The notes beneath the pieces were generated by a model that was not told where the DNA came from, did not search any database, and saw only the letters and a program-made list of their open reading frames with translations. The position numbers were made by a program, and so were the translations under genes. From an uncultured Alphaproteobacteria bacterium (GTDB taxonomy: Bacteria; Pseudomonadota; Alphaproteobacteria; MPNO01; UBA2964), in assembly GCA_951812775.1 (NCBI GenBank), contig OX638326.1:1686335-1750334 (forward strand): a DNA stretch of 64,000 bases. The letters are read 5' to 3'. This document shows positions 53,716 to 62,059 of the stretch, in pieces (within the stretch, counting starts at the first letter, position 1; each line of letters starts with the position of its first letter).

Positions 53716-55914
53716 TCAACACCCTTTGTATTTCTTACGGACACATTCACGGGCAAGTTTCTGTGCAGCAGAGATGTCGGCGGGGGTCATTTTCTTCTCA
53801 ACGGAATCTCTCAACTCCGTACCTGACTTATTTCCATCCGTCGCAGCAATATTTCCCCACATATGGGCACGGACATAATCCTGTGGAACACCCCGTCCTT
53901 GGTGATACATCAAACCCAGATTGTACTGGGCACGGACATGCCCCTGTTCGGCAGCAAGTCTGTACCACCTAACCGCAGTCATAGCATCCTGGGGAACACC
54001 CCGTCCTTTTTCGTACATCACACCCAGACGGTGCTGGGCAAAGACATCCATGTACTGGGCACGGGCATCCTCCTGTTCGGCAGCAAGTCTGTACCACCTG
54101 ACCGCAGTCTTATAATCCTGGGGAACACCTCGTCCTTTTTCGTACATCACACCCAGACGGTACTGGGCAAAGACACCCAGACTGTACTGGGCACGGGCAT
54201 ACCCCTGTTCGGCAGCAAGTCTGTACCACCTGACCGCAGTCTTATAATCCTGGGGAACACCCCATCCTTCGCTATACATATATCCCAGATCGTTCTGGGC
54301 ATAGGCATACCCCTGTTCGGCAGCAAATCTGTACCACCTAACCGCAGTCTTGTAATCCCGGGGAACACCCCATCCTTTTTCGTACATCACACCCAGATAG
54401 TGCTGGGCACGGGCATGCCCCTGTTCGGCAGCAAGTCTGTACCACCTAACCGCAGTCATAGCATCCTGGGGAACACCCCGTCCTTTGCTATACATATCTC
54501 CCAGATTGTACTGGGCACGGGCATACCCCCGTTCGGCAGCAAGTTTCCACCACTTCACCGCAGTCATATCATCCTGGGGAACACCCCATCCTTCGGCGTA
54601 TATCACACCCAGATTGTTCTGGGCATAGGCATCCCCCCGTTCGGCAAGAGGTTCCCATTCACGCAGAGCAGTTGCGTCGTCACCACTCTTGTATGCGGCA
54701 ACACCTCTGTACCACTTCACCGCAGTCTTGTAATCCCGGGGAACACCTCGTCCTTCGGCGTATATCACACCCAGATTGTACTGGGCAAGGGTATGCCCCC
54801 GTTCGGCAACAAGTCTGTACCACTTCACCGCAGTCTTGTAATCCCGGGGAACACCTCGTCCTTCGGCGTATATCACACCCAGATTGTACTGGGCATTGGC
54901 ATTCCCCTGTTCGGCAGCAAGTCTGTACCACTTCACCGCAGTCTTATAATCCCAGGGAACACCCCATCCTTGGTGATACATCACACCCAGCCTGTACCGG
55001 GCACGGGCATCCCCCTGTTCGGCAGCAAGTCTGTGCCACTTCACCGCAGTCTTATAATCCTGGGGAACACCTCGTCCCATGCGATACATATCTCCCAGAT
55101 CGTACTGGGCATCGGCATACCCCTGTTCGGCAAGAGGTTCCCATTCACGCAGAGCAGTTGCGTAGTCACCACTCTCGTATGCGGCAGCACCTCTGTACCA
55201 CTTCACCGCAGTCTTGTAATCCCGGGGAACACCCCGTCCTTCGTCGTACATCACACCCAGATTGTACCGGGCACGGGCATGCCCCCGTTCGGCAGCACGT
55301 ATGTACCACTTCACCGCAGTCTTGTAATCCCGGGGAACACCTCGTCCTTTTTCGTACATCACACCCAGATTGTACCGGGCATCGGCATTCCCCCATCCGT
55401 ACCGGGCATCGGCCCTCCATCCGACAGCAAGTCTGTACCACTTCACCGCAGTCTTATCATCCTGGGGAACACCTAGTCCTTTTGCGTACATCACACCCAG
55501 ATTGTTCCGGGCAGGGGCATACCCCTCTTCGGCAGCAAGTCTGTACCACTTCACCGCAGTCTTGTAATCCCGGGGAACACCTCGTCCTTTGTCGTACATA
55601 TATCCCAGACGGTACTGGGCAAAGACACCCAGACGGTACCGGGCAAGGGCATCCCCCTGTTCGGCAGCAAGTTTCCACCACTTCACCGCAGTCCTGTAAT
55701 CCTGGGGAACACCTAGTCCTTCGTCGTACATCACACCCAGATTGTACTGGGCATCGGCATTCCCCTGTTCGGCAAGAGGTTCCAATTCACGCAGAGCAGT
55801 TGCGTAGTCACCACTCTCGTATGCGGCAGCACCCTTTTGGTAATCAGCAGAGAACGCAGATGTTCCCACCAACAGGGTCAGGAGCAGGACAGGAAGGATG
55901 AGTAATCTGTTCAT
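53716..55914 (-). CDS. Exported Sel1-like repeat protein, 16 tandem repeats
   Basis: A 732-residue protein with a Sec signal peptide (LLILPVLLLTLLVGTSAFS) followed by about 16 Sel1-like (TPR-related) repeats of 36 residues, consensus YNLGVMYxxGxGVPxDY-TAVKWYRLAAEQG, and a short C-terminal cap. Sel1 repeats form a superhelix for protein-protein contact, often periplasmic. A longer unit with GDYATALREWEPLAEQG occurs three times (about residues 28, 246 and 408), marking internal duplication. Insertions VFAQYRLG are seen in repeats 2, 14 and 15. It lies inside the cassette that replaced the middle of the HpaB-like gene, just after (7 bases) the recombinase tail on the opposite strand. Confidence 0.85.
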   Translation of the reverse strand: MNRLLILPVLLLTLLVGTSAFSADYQKGAAAYESGDYATALRELEPLAEQGNADAQYNLGVMYDEGLGVPQDYRTAVKWWKLAAEQGDALARYRLGVFAQYRLGYMYDKGRGVPRDYKTAVKWYRLAAEEGYAPARNNLGVMYAKGLGVPQDDKTAVKWYRLAVGWRADARYGWGNADARYNLGVMYEKGRGVPRDYKTAVKWYIRAAERGHARARYNLGVMYDEGRGVPRDYKTAVKWYRGAAAYESGDYATALREWEPLAEQGYADAQYDLGDMYRMGRGVPQDYKTAVKWHRLAAEQGDARARYRLGVMYHQGWGVPWDYKTAVKWYRLAAEQGNANAQYNLGVIYAEGRGVPRDYKTAVKWYRLVAERGHTLAQYNLGVIYAEGRGVPRDYKTAVKWYRGVAAYKSGDDATALREWEPLAERGDAYAQNNLGVIYAEGWGVPQDDMTAVKWWKLAAERGYARAQYNLGDMYSKGRGVPQDAMTAVRWYRLAAEQGHARAQHYLGVMYEKGWGVPRDYKTAVRWYRFAAEQGYAYAQNDLGYMYSEGWGVPQDYKTAVRWYRLAAEQGYARAQYSLGVFAQYRLGVMYEKGRGVPQDYKTAVRWYRLAAEQEDARAQYMDVFAQHRLGVMYEKGRGVPQDAMTAVRWYRLAAEQGHVRAQYNLGLMYHQGRGVPQDYVRAHMWGNIAATDGNKSGTELRDSVEKKMTPADISAAQKLARECVRKKYKGC
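53800..55840 (-). repeat. Tandem 108-bp coding repeats of the Sel1 gene
   Basis: The DNA repeats with a 108-base period, with near-identical blocks such as cttcaccgcagtcttgtaat recurring many times. Because of this, two long antisense frames (537 and 409 codons) stay open on the opposite strand; they are artefacts of the periodicity, not genes. Superrepeats of several units suggest growth by unequal recombination, and such a tract is prone to length change or assembly collapse. Confidence 0.85.
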
Positions 55915-55947
55915 ACGGAAAGTCTAGCAGAGAATGTCCGGAATGGG

Positions 55948-56014
55948 TAGAGAGAATGGGGTGTGATGGTTTTGGGAGGGTAGCGCATCGGTCTATCGGG
56001 CACTTGGGTCGTAG
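55948..56014 (+). pseudogene. Second, degenerate serine-recombinase tail
   Basis: Near the right side of the cassette, frame GGT-AGC-GCA... (55979-56014) reads GSASVYRALGS and a stop, matching the GRASVYRALG end of the left tail but with different codons. Upstream the sequence gtagagagaatgggg parallels the AKEMG region, with an extra ~13 bases that break the frame. Both tails point the same way, so the Sel1 gene is flanked by direct recombinase remnants. It is short and the similarity rests on about ten residues, so this call is tentative. Confidence 0.45.
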
Positions 56015-56025
56015 GGGGAAAGATA

Positions 56026-56232
56026 ATGGACCGGAGTTTATTGCTTCGTTTCTTCACCAATCCAATAATCTGCGTGTCGTTGGTTATTGCGGTTCCACAA
56101 GTGGTCAGGTGGTTGTTCCCTGTCTTTTGGGGTGGCGAGATGTCCTTCAGTATCACCCGGAAGACCAGGGTTTCACAGGTTATGGATATGGTCGGGTTGT
56201 GTCTCGAAAGTGGTGGAAATTCTCCGACGTAA
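56026..56232 (+). CDS. Possible small membrane protein in the cassette
   Basis: A 68-codon frame starting at ATG 56026 with GGGGGAAAG four to twelve bases upstream. The N-terminal part is hydrophobic (LLLRFFTNPIICVSLVIAVPQVV), compatible with one membrane helix. The rest is polar (SITRKTRVSQVMDMVGLCLE). It begins 12 bases after the degenerate recombinase tail and faces away from the Sel1 gene. It may be a real small ORF of the mobile segment, or chance; no family is recognised. Confidence 0.35.
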   Translation: MDRSLLLRFFTNPIICVSLVIAVPQVVRWLFPVFWGGEMSFSITRKTRVSQVMDMVGLCLESGGNSPT

Positions 56233-56273
56233 TCTCCGGGTGAAAGAAACCCACTCAAACCGGCGGCTGCAAC

Positions 56274-56402
56274 CGCCATGGTTCTGGCGCCACCGGCGAA
56301 GCGAGGGTCTTTTGTTACATCCTTAACGCGTTCGCCATCGCACCAGACCTCGCGATCATCGCGAATGCCATCAAGATACTGTGCACCGGTCCTGATACCC
56401 AT
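56274..56402 (-). pseudogene. N-terminal fragment of the HpaB-like hydroxylase gene
   Basis: ATG 56402 begins 43 codons that match the start of 4-hydroxyphenylacetate 3-hydroxylase-type proteins: TGAQYLDGIRDDREVWCDGE, then VKDVTKDPRFAGGARTMA. Homology stops there, and the frame continues through unrelated sequence to 55911. A 16-base near-palindrome (GGCGGCTGCAACCGCC, 56262-56277) sits at the edge. With the C-terminal piece at 53013-53585 it frames a ~2.7-kb insert, and about 250 central codons are gone. Nearby intact genes (ADP-forming synthetase) are 80 bases upstream on the same strand. Confidence 0.75.
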
Positions 56403-56481
56403 AGCCTGCCCTGTCTGTTTTCAGCTGTTATGGAACAAGCTTATCCTGCGGATGGGCTTGGGAGCAATTGCAGCAGGGTAA

Positions 56482-57891
56482 TTAACGTACCCGCATATTC
56501 TTCCTGCAGGATGCCAGTAGTGACAGGACCTCGAAGGGTTCCTCAACCAGCATGTAGCAAGGAATTCCCTTAAGCTCAAGATACTCTTTGGCCGCAATAT
56601 TATGTTTGTGTTCGCCCATGAAGGTCACATAGACGGGCTTGCTCGGGTTTTTCTTCGATAAATCGACGATAAAATCCATATTTGGTACGCCGGTTTCGGT
56701 CGTCAGCATCATGATGACGACAACCGCATCGATATTACGATCCACCAATACAGCATCTAACGCGTCGCCATAAGCCTTCTCATAGCCAACGAGCCCGACA
56801 CTGCCAAAGATATCGACGGGATTCCGCATTCGAATAAACGGCGGTGCATATTCCTGAAGACGTTTACATGTCTTGTCTTCAAGGTCCGGAACCTCCAGAT
56901 CCAGCGATCGGCAAATATCCGTAAGACAGACAGTAAAAGCACCTGATGGGGACAAAAACGACACCCGGTTGCCGCGTGGCAGGCTTTGCGTATCAAGCGC
57001 CTTTGCCACCTGAAAAAGGTGCGAGTACTTGCGCAGACGGGTAACACCCGCCTGATCAATGGCACCGTCCACCACCCGGCCGTCTGCTGCCAGCGATCCG
57101 GTATGGGCAACGGCGGCCGCCGCCCCTGCATCAGAGGCGCCACCTTTCAGGAGAAAAACCGGCTTCTTCTGCGAAACCCGGCGGGCAACCCGCAAAAACC
57201 TCTTCGGGTTTTTGATGCTTTCGAGATACATGAAAATCGATTTGGTCTCGTCATCGGCGCCATAGAATTCCAGTAGATCGCACTCATCCAGGTCGGCTTT
57301 ATTGCCGAGCCCGCAAGATCGTGCGATGCCGTAATTCTCGGCGGACATGATATGGCGCAAGGAAATACCGCAAAAATTTCCGGTCTGCGTAATATACGAA
57401 ACCGATCCACGCGGAATATCGCCGAGCGGAAAGAAACTCGACGTATAGGCAGATGGCACCGAAACATGTCCTGTCGTATTTGGTCCTAAGACCCGGGCGC
57501 CGGATTCGCGGATCGCTGCAATCAGTTCGTCCTGCAGAGCCTCACCGACATGATCGACTTCAGAAAAGCCGCTCGCCGCCAGGACAATCGCCTTAGTGCC
57601 CTTTGTACCGAGTGCTCTTACGGTATCGGGCGCAAGTGATGCGGGCAGCGTAACCACTGCCTGATCAATATTATCAGGTAACTCATCGATCGATTTGTAA
57701 ACCTTGTAGCCTTCAATCTCCCCGCCACGCGGATTGACCAGATAAACCTTACCTTTATACCCCGCGTCGCGCATATTCTTGACGACGACATTGCCAGGTT
57801 TGCCGGCAGTCGATGAGGCACCAATAACGCAGACGCTTTTCGGCGCGAAAAACTTTTCCATGACATCAGCCATGTCAGGAAGTGGCTCCAT
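56482..57891 (-). CDS. ADP-forming acyl-CoA synthetase, alpha subunit (CoA-binding)
   Basis: A 469-residue subunit of the NDP-forming acyl-CoA synthetase family, which makes acyl-CoA from acid, CoA and ATP with a phospho-His intermediate. CoA-binding domain: VCVIGASSTAGKPGNVV and YLVNPRGGEIEG. Succinyl-CoA-synthetase-like domain: VLGPNTTGHV, ITQTGNFCGIS. Phospho-His is in AVAHTGSLAAD. It overlaps the end of the beta gene by 17 bases. The pair with a quinone oxidoreductase forms a minus-strand operon. The acid could be acetate, an aryl acetate or a pimelate-type compound; unlike the AMP-forming ligases elsewhere, this one is reversible and energy-saving. Confidence 0.88.
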   Translation of the reverse strand: MEPLPDMADVMEKFFAPKSVCVIGASSTAGKPGNVVVKNMRDAGYKGKVYLVNPRGGEIEGYKVYKSIDELPDNIDQAVVTLPASLAPDTVRALGTKGTKAIVLAASGFSEVDHVGEALQDELIAAIRESGARVLGPNTTGHVSVPSAYTSSFFPLGDIPRGSVSYITQTGNFCGISLRHIMSAENYGIARSCGLGNKADLDECDLLEFYGADDETKSIFMYLESIKNPKRFLRVARRVSQKKPVFLLKGGASDAGAAAAVAHTGSLAADGRVVDGAIDQAGVTRLRKYSHLFQVAKALDTQSLPRGNRVSFLSPSGAFTVCLTDICRSLDLEVPDLEDKTCKRLQEYAPPFIRMRNPVDIFGSVGLVGYEKAYGDALDAVLVDRNIDAVVVIMMLTTETGVPNMDFIVDLSKKNPSKPVYVTFMGEHKHNIAAKEYLELKGIPCYMLVEEPFEVLSLLASCRKNMRVR

Positions 57892-58588
57892 CCGCTTCTG
57901 GATTAGCGAGAACGATCAGAGCATCGACCGCGACCGCTTTAGATCCTCGAATAATCAACGGGTTGATATCGATCTCTTCGATTTCCGGGTGGTCCAGCGC
58001 GATCTGTCCAACGGCCATCAACGAATGACATAAAATATCCAGGTCAGCGGCTGGCATGCCCCGTACGGCTTCAAGAATTTTGTGTCCACGGATCGACCGC
58101 AGCATATCGCGGGCATCTTTTTTGCGAAGCGGTGCAACGCGGAAGGTCACATCCTGAAGAATTTCCGTAAAAATACCGCCTAGGCCAAACATCACAGACG
58201 GCCCAAAGGATGGGTCGCGATGCATGCCGATCATAATTTCTCGTGACCCGGACACCATTTCCTGAACCAGAAAAGCACCGTCATAATTCTTGCCGGCGCG
58301 CTTGCTGATGGTTTTAAAAGCCTCGACCAATGCTGCCTGTGACGCCAGATTGACGGCAATCAGCCCTTTCTCAGTCTTATGCGCTTCGTCGGCAGAACAC
58401 CCTTTGAGAACCACCGGGTATTTGACCTTCTTTGCGGCTGCTTTGGCTTCAGACTGGCTGGAAACAAGGACTTCCCGACTAATCGGCACGCCATAGGCTG
58501 TCAAGACCCGCTTACTTTCATATTCGGAAAGCGTCTTTTGTCCCTTGGCCAGGGCCGCCTTGATTATTCTTTCTGCACGCGTCGCCAT
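57875..58588 (-). CDS. ADP-forming acyl-CoA synthetase, beta subunit (ATP-grasp)
   Basis: A 237-residue ATP-grasp subunit. Seen: LSEYESKRVLTAYGVPISRE at the start, PVVLKGCSADEAHKTEKGLI (ATP-binding Lys and the family's HKT motif), VQEMVSGSREIMIG, FGLGGIFTEIL and IDINPLII near the end. It phosphorylates the alpha-subunit His with ATP. The preceding quinone oxidoreductase gene ends five bases upstream of its start, and its own end overlaps the alpha start. The two subunits are fused in many bacteria; here they are separate, in beta-alpha order. Confidence 0.9.
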   Translation of the reverse strand: MATRAERIIKAALAKGQKTLSEYESKRVLTAYGVPISREVLVSSQSEAKAAAKKVKYPVVLKGCSADEAHKTEKGLIAVNLASQAALVEAFKTISKRAGKNYDGAFLVQEMVSGSREIMIGMHRDPSFGPSVMFGLGGIFTEILQDVTFRVAPLRKKDARDMLRSIRGHKILEAVRGMPAADLDILCHSLMAVGQIALDHPEIEEIDINPLIIRGSKAVAVDALIVLANPEADGATS

Positions 58589-58592
58589 AGGC

Positions 58593-59585
58593 TTAGCTCC
58601 GCCCTGTTGTCAGGACGAGCTTGCCCGGACTCTTGCTTGCCTTGAACTGCACCAAAGCGGACTGAAAGTCAGCCAATTCAAAAGTCCCTTCAATCCGTGG
58701 ATTGATTTTGCCTTCGGCCAAAAGCTTCAAAACGTCACCGGCCGCTGCCTTGATCACTTGAGGCTTGAACTTGAAATGCAGATCAAGCGCCATACCAACC
58801 AGTGTCACGTTCTTGACGTTGAAGTAATTCGCCTTTGCGGTCGGGATACCGGCGATAAATCCGATGCAAACGATGCGCCCTGAACAGGCAAGTGTGCGTA
58901 AGGCCGCCGTAAAGATATCGCCCCCCAGAGGATCAAGGACAATATCGACCCCTTCCTTGCCGGCCGCCTTAAAGACCTGCTGGCGAAGGTTTTCGTTGAT
59001 ATCATCAACGGACAAATCAATGACAGCATCGGCACCATTATCGAGAACGATCTTGCCGCGTTCTTCCGAAGAGCTGCCGCCAACCACAAAGGCGCCATGC
59101 GCTTTGGCAATCTGTACTGCGGCCAGCCCAACCCCGCCGCTGGCGCCCAAAATCAGAACTTTTTCGCCTGGTTGATAAGCACCCCGTTCCATCAACGCGA
59201 CCCAGCTTGTCATATAAACCGTCGCCATGCCGGCAGCGGTCACATAATCGACATCATCGGGAAGTGCAAAGCAACGTCCAACCGGGGCGACACATGATTC
59301 TGCGTAAGCACCCCACGCCACAATCGCCATGACCCGGTCTCCAACTTTAAAGTCAGATACACCATCACCAACCACCGCGATAACGCCTGCAACATCGCGA
59401 CCCGGCGTAAAAGGACGTTCCGGTTTCGTCTGATACAGGCCCTGCATCATCAACGTATCGGGAAAATTCACCCCTATGGCATGGATATCGATCAACACCT
59501 CTCCTGCACCAGGAACAGGTGTATCTGCTTCACCCAACTTGTGAGTTTCGAGTGGGCCGAAATCTTCTACGAGTACCGTGCGCAT
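58593..59585 (-). CDS. NADPH:quinone oxidoreductase-type MDR enzyme
   Basis: A 330-residue medium-chain reductase of the quinone oxidoreductase branch. Seen: TPGRDVAGVIAVVGDGV, GASGGVGLAAVQIAK (Rossmann loop), the family signature KEGVDIVLDPLGGDIF and the C-terminal KASKSPGKLVL. No zinc ligands are evident. It is first in the operon with the ADP-forming acyl-CoA synthetase, so it may reduce an enoyl or quinone substrate upstream or downstream of CoA activation. A homologue at 15.5 kb similarly sits next to an AMP-forming CoA ligase. Confidence 0.88.
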   Translation of the reverse strand: MRTVLVEDFGPLETHKLGEADTPVPGAGEVLIDIHAIGVNFPDTLMMQGLYQTKPERPFTPGRDVAGVIAVVGDGVSDFKVGDRVMAIVAWGAYAESCVAPVGRCFALPDDVDYVTAAGMATVYMTSWVALMERGAYQPGEKVLILGASGGVGLAAVQIAKAHGAFVVGGSSSEERGKIVLDNGADAVIDLSVDDINENLRQQVFKAAGKEGVDIVLDPLGGDIFTAALRTLACSGRIVCIGFIAGIPTAKANYFNVKNVTLVGMALDLHFKFKPQVIKAAAGDVLKLLAEGKINPRIEGTFELADFQSALVQFKASKSPGKLVLTTGRS

Positions 59586-59654
59586 GGAACTTTTCCTTTA
59601 TCTTTAAAAGCGGGCGGACCCTACCATCCGCACCACGCACGATAAAGGCCGCTT

Positions 59655-60956
59655 TTAGGGCGTCATGAGCCGTGCCCAGGCCTTAAACTGGGCACGCTGC
59701 GGTAACTCGCCCGTACCGGTGTTGGTGACATTACCATGATTGTCGGTTTGGTCCGTATCCGCACCACGGGCAAACCAGACCCATTCTGAATTTTCAGCAT
59801 TTGCCCCCATCTGACAACGATGAAAATTCTCCAAATCATCCGTCTGAATAAGCGATGCCGCAGAATGCGTTACATTCAAGCCACGGATAATGTCGCGGTT
59901 CATTTCTTCGGGTGCGCCTTCAAAAAGCACTGGCCAGACGAGTATCTCCGTGCGATCCACTGCGATTGGGCAAATCACCCGGACATGCTGGTTCAATGCC
60001 TGTAAAGACATATTGGGATAAAAAGCCGTGTTATGGCGTCGCGGGGCCAAAACTTCGGCCAATCTCTCAGGCGAATGTTTGTCTTTGAGACTCTCGACAT
60101 AGCTTAGATAGGCAGGGTCTTCGCGTTTCTTATCTGCCACGGGTTGATGACCGGTATAGCTATGACCGTGCTCTGCAGCGCCCCAGGCCTCGCGCTTCTC
60201 CCAGCGTTCCGCCGCCCTCCCTTCATCGCTTATAGTTGAACCTGCATCATCTCCTCGCCGGCGGGAAAATTGGTGCCCTTGCGGACTGAGTGTCGATTCA
60301 TGGCTAAACGGCACGTGATACATATCGACTGTATTTTCGAGCTGAAATTTCCAGTTGCCGCGAAACACGTAGCGGTGAATACCCGCATTGAGGAGAACTT
60401 TGCCTGACGGCGAGCGATCAACAATGTCGTCGATACTGTTTCGCGCAGGCCCCAGCCAATCCTCCAGCGAGACTGTATTCTCATCCAGGCAGGCAAAGAC
60501 GAAACCTCGATAATTTCCAACATTGGGCAGCCGCCGCATTCCCAATCCCGGGTTACTGAGATCAAGTGAATCACCGTAGCCACGCGGCATGGAAACTGCT
60601 TCCAGAACGCCGTTGGTTTTGAATGTCCAACCGTGATACGGACAACGAAAAGGCTGGGCATTGCCACGTGCCTCAACACAGACCTTCGCCCCGCGATGAC
60701 CGCAACTGTTATGAATGACATAGACCTCGCCATCGGTATGACGGCTCATAATTACCGGGCGCTTACCCATGGTCCGGGTCACATAATCTCCCGGGTCGGG
60801 CACTTCGCTGTCATGCCCGACATATACCCAAGCGCGCCCGAAAATCCGATCCATTTCAAGATCGAATATCGTTGCATCGGTATAAACCGAGCGATGCACG
60901 CTATCCGCCCGCACCAGCATCTCAATATCTAATTGCTGCGAAATGCTATCCATCAT
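59655..60956 (-). CDS. Rieske-type ring-hydroxylating oxygenase alpha subunit (system 3)
   Basis: A 433-residue alpha subunit. Rieske ligands Cys85-x-His87 and Cys105-x2-His108 (SCGHRGA, RCPYHGWTF). The iron site has NTVDMYHVPFSHES with Asp and two His in the standard spacing. No beta gene follows; only an ornithine-cyclodeaminase-type gene precedes it with a two-base gap. It may be a homomeric (alpha3) oxygenase, which is typical of O-demethylases and carnitine- or betaine-type Rieske enzymes, or use a distant beta subunit. No ferredoxin or reductase gene is close. Confidence 0.9.
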   Translation of the reverse strand: MMDSISQQLDIEMLVRADSVHRSVYTDATIFDLEMDRIFGRAWVYVGHDSEVPDPGDYVTRTMGKRPVIMSRHTDGEVYVIHNSCGHRGAKVCVEARGNAQPFRCPYHGWTFKTNGVLEAVSMPRGYGDSLDLSNPGLGMRRLPNVGNYRGFVFACLDENTVSLEDWLGPARNSIDDIVDRSPSGKVLLNAGIHRYVFRGNWKFQLENTVDMYHVPFSHESTLSPQGHQFSRRRGDDAGSTISDEGRAAERWEKREAWGAAEHGHSYTGHQPVADKKREDPAYLSYVESLKDKHSPERLAEVLAPRRHNTAFYPNMSLQALNQHVRVICPIAVDRTEILVWPVLFEGAPEEMNRDIIRGLNVTHSAASLIQTDDLENFHRCQMGANAENSEWVWFARGADTDQTDNHGNVTNTGTGELPQRAQFKAWARLMTP

Positions 60957-60958
60957 TC

Positions 60959-62059
60959 TTAAATCGTAAACTGCGCGTCCTCGGGAAACTCGTTCGCAAT
61001 GAATAAATCCGCAGGCAATTCCGTTCCTATGCCCTGCTCCCGGGCTATTTCAATTACACGTTTACAAACTGCGGCAAACTGAATGCCCATCCCAACATTA
61101 TTGCTATGTACTGTAATCTGCGAATTCCCCATGCGACCAGGAAACTTGCCGGTGCAAAGAGCAGATAGTTCAGTGATGTAATCCCAGGACACCATTTCCT
61201 TTCGAATAGGCTTCATAATCTCTGGCTGCAAATCCTGCTTCACCTGAGAGATTGAATTTACAACAATGATGTCTGCTTTTTGCATCACTTCATCGTCAAG
61301 CTCTCGGCGGGCGTCCCAATAGGGTGCGCCAATCATACCGGTGACATGCATTCCTTCTTCGAGCCACTCACCCTTGATGAAGGGGTCGGTTGCTGTCGTT
61401 GCCGTAAAGACAACATCGGAACCTCTAACGGCTTCCTCCGAGGTGTCGACCGCGACAGCTTTTACATCGAATTTTTGCCCTACCCACTGAGCAAACTTTT
61501 CCCGTCGCTCCGGCCTGATCGGATGAACCTTTACCGTCTTAATGGAAGGACGGATCGCCATTAGTGCCATAATTTGCCCAACGGCCTGCTGACCAGTGCC
61601 AATCAGCCCAGCGATCTCCACATCGGGTCTCACGAGATATTTGGCCGCAACTCCAGAGGTGGCCCCGACACGCAAAGGCGAAATGGGCTCATCCTGAACG
61701 ATCCCCAACAATTTGCGGCTCTGCATCTCCCAAACCAAAACCAGTCCGGTCATACCGCCAACAAACTGTTTACGCTTTTCACCGCCAATAAAGGGGAACG
61801 TCACATGACGTACCCCGAGCCTAACCGCCGCCACGTCCTGGCAAGGTACCGCGCCCGGGATGACATTCATAAAGAACCAACGCCGCTGTTCGTCATCCGG
61901 CAGCGGTATATGAATACGCCGCCTGTTAATCACCTGTGCATTGTCATGCCCCAGATCCTCATAGGCCTCTTCGACAAGCTCTATGGCTTCCGCCATGGGC
62001 AAAAGCCCTCGGACATCGTCATTCTTTAGAACAAGAACGGTTTCGTCTTTTCCTGCCAT
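60959..62059 (-). CDS. Ornithine cyclodeaminase/mu-crystallin family protein
   Basis: A 366-residue NAD(P)-binding protein of the ornithine cyclodeaminase/mu-crystallin family. Seen: LPMAEAIELVEEAYEDLG near the start, SPLRVGATSGVAAKYLVRP, the Rossmann loop AGLIGTGQQAVGQIMAL and DVVFTATTATDP. Family members deaminate ornithine, reduce ketimines or make N-substituted amino acids such as in opine or siderophore routes. It is coupled to the system-3 Rieske gene, suggesting amine or amino-acid-derived substrates. The N-terminal residues (KDETVLVLKNDDVRGL) match the usual start. Confidence 0.87.
   Translation of the reverse strand: MAGKDETVLVLKNDDVRGLLPMAEAIELVEEAYEDLGHDNAQVINRRRIHIPLPDDEQRRWFFMNVIPGAVPCQDVAAVRLGVRHVTFPFIGGEKRKQFVGGMTGLVLVWEMQSRKLLGIVQDEPISPLRVGATSGVAAKYLVRPDVEIAGLIGTGQQAVGQIMALMAIRPSIKTVKVHPIRPERREKFAQWVGQKFDVKAVAVDTSEEAVRGSDVVFTATTATDPFIKGEWLEEGMHVTGMIGAPYWDARRELDDEVMQKADIIVVNSISQVKQDLQPEIMKPIRKEMVSWDYITELSALCTGKFPGRMGNSQITVHSNNVGMGIQFAAVCKRVIEIAREQGIGTELPADLFIANEFPEDAQFTI

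Noticed and set aside
53863..55901. Two very long plus-strand frames (537 and 409 codons) across the Sel1 gene
   Set aside because: Both arise from the 108-base periodicity of the Sel1 repeats, which keeps antisense phases free of stops. They have no start signal or family resemblance.
55956..56243. Transposase-like DNGPEF motif in a plus-strand frame
   Set aside because: The match is six residues only, the flanking sequence does not continue as an integrase core, and a competing frame reads the recombinase tail and a small ORF.
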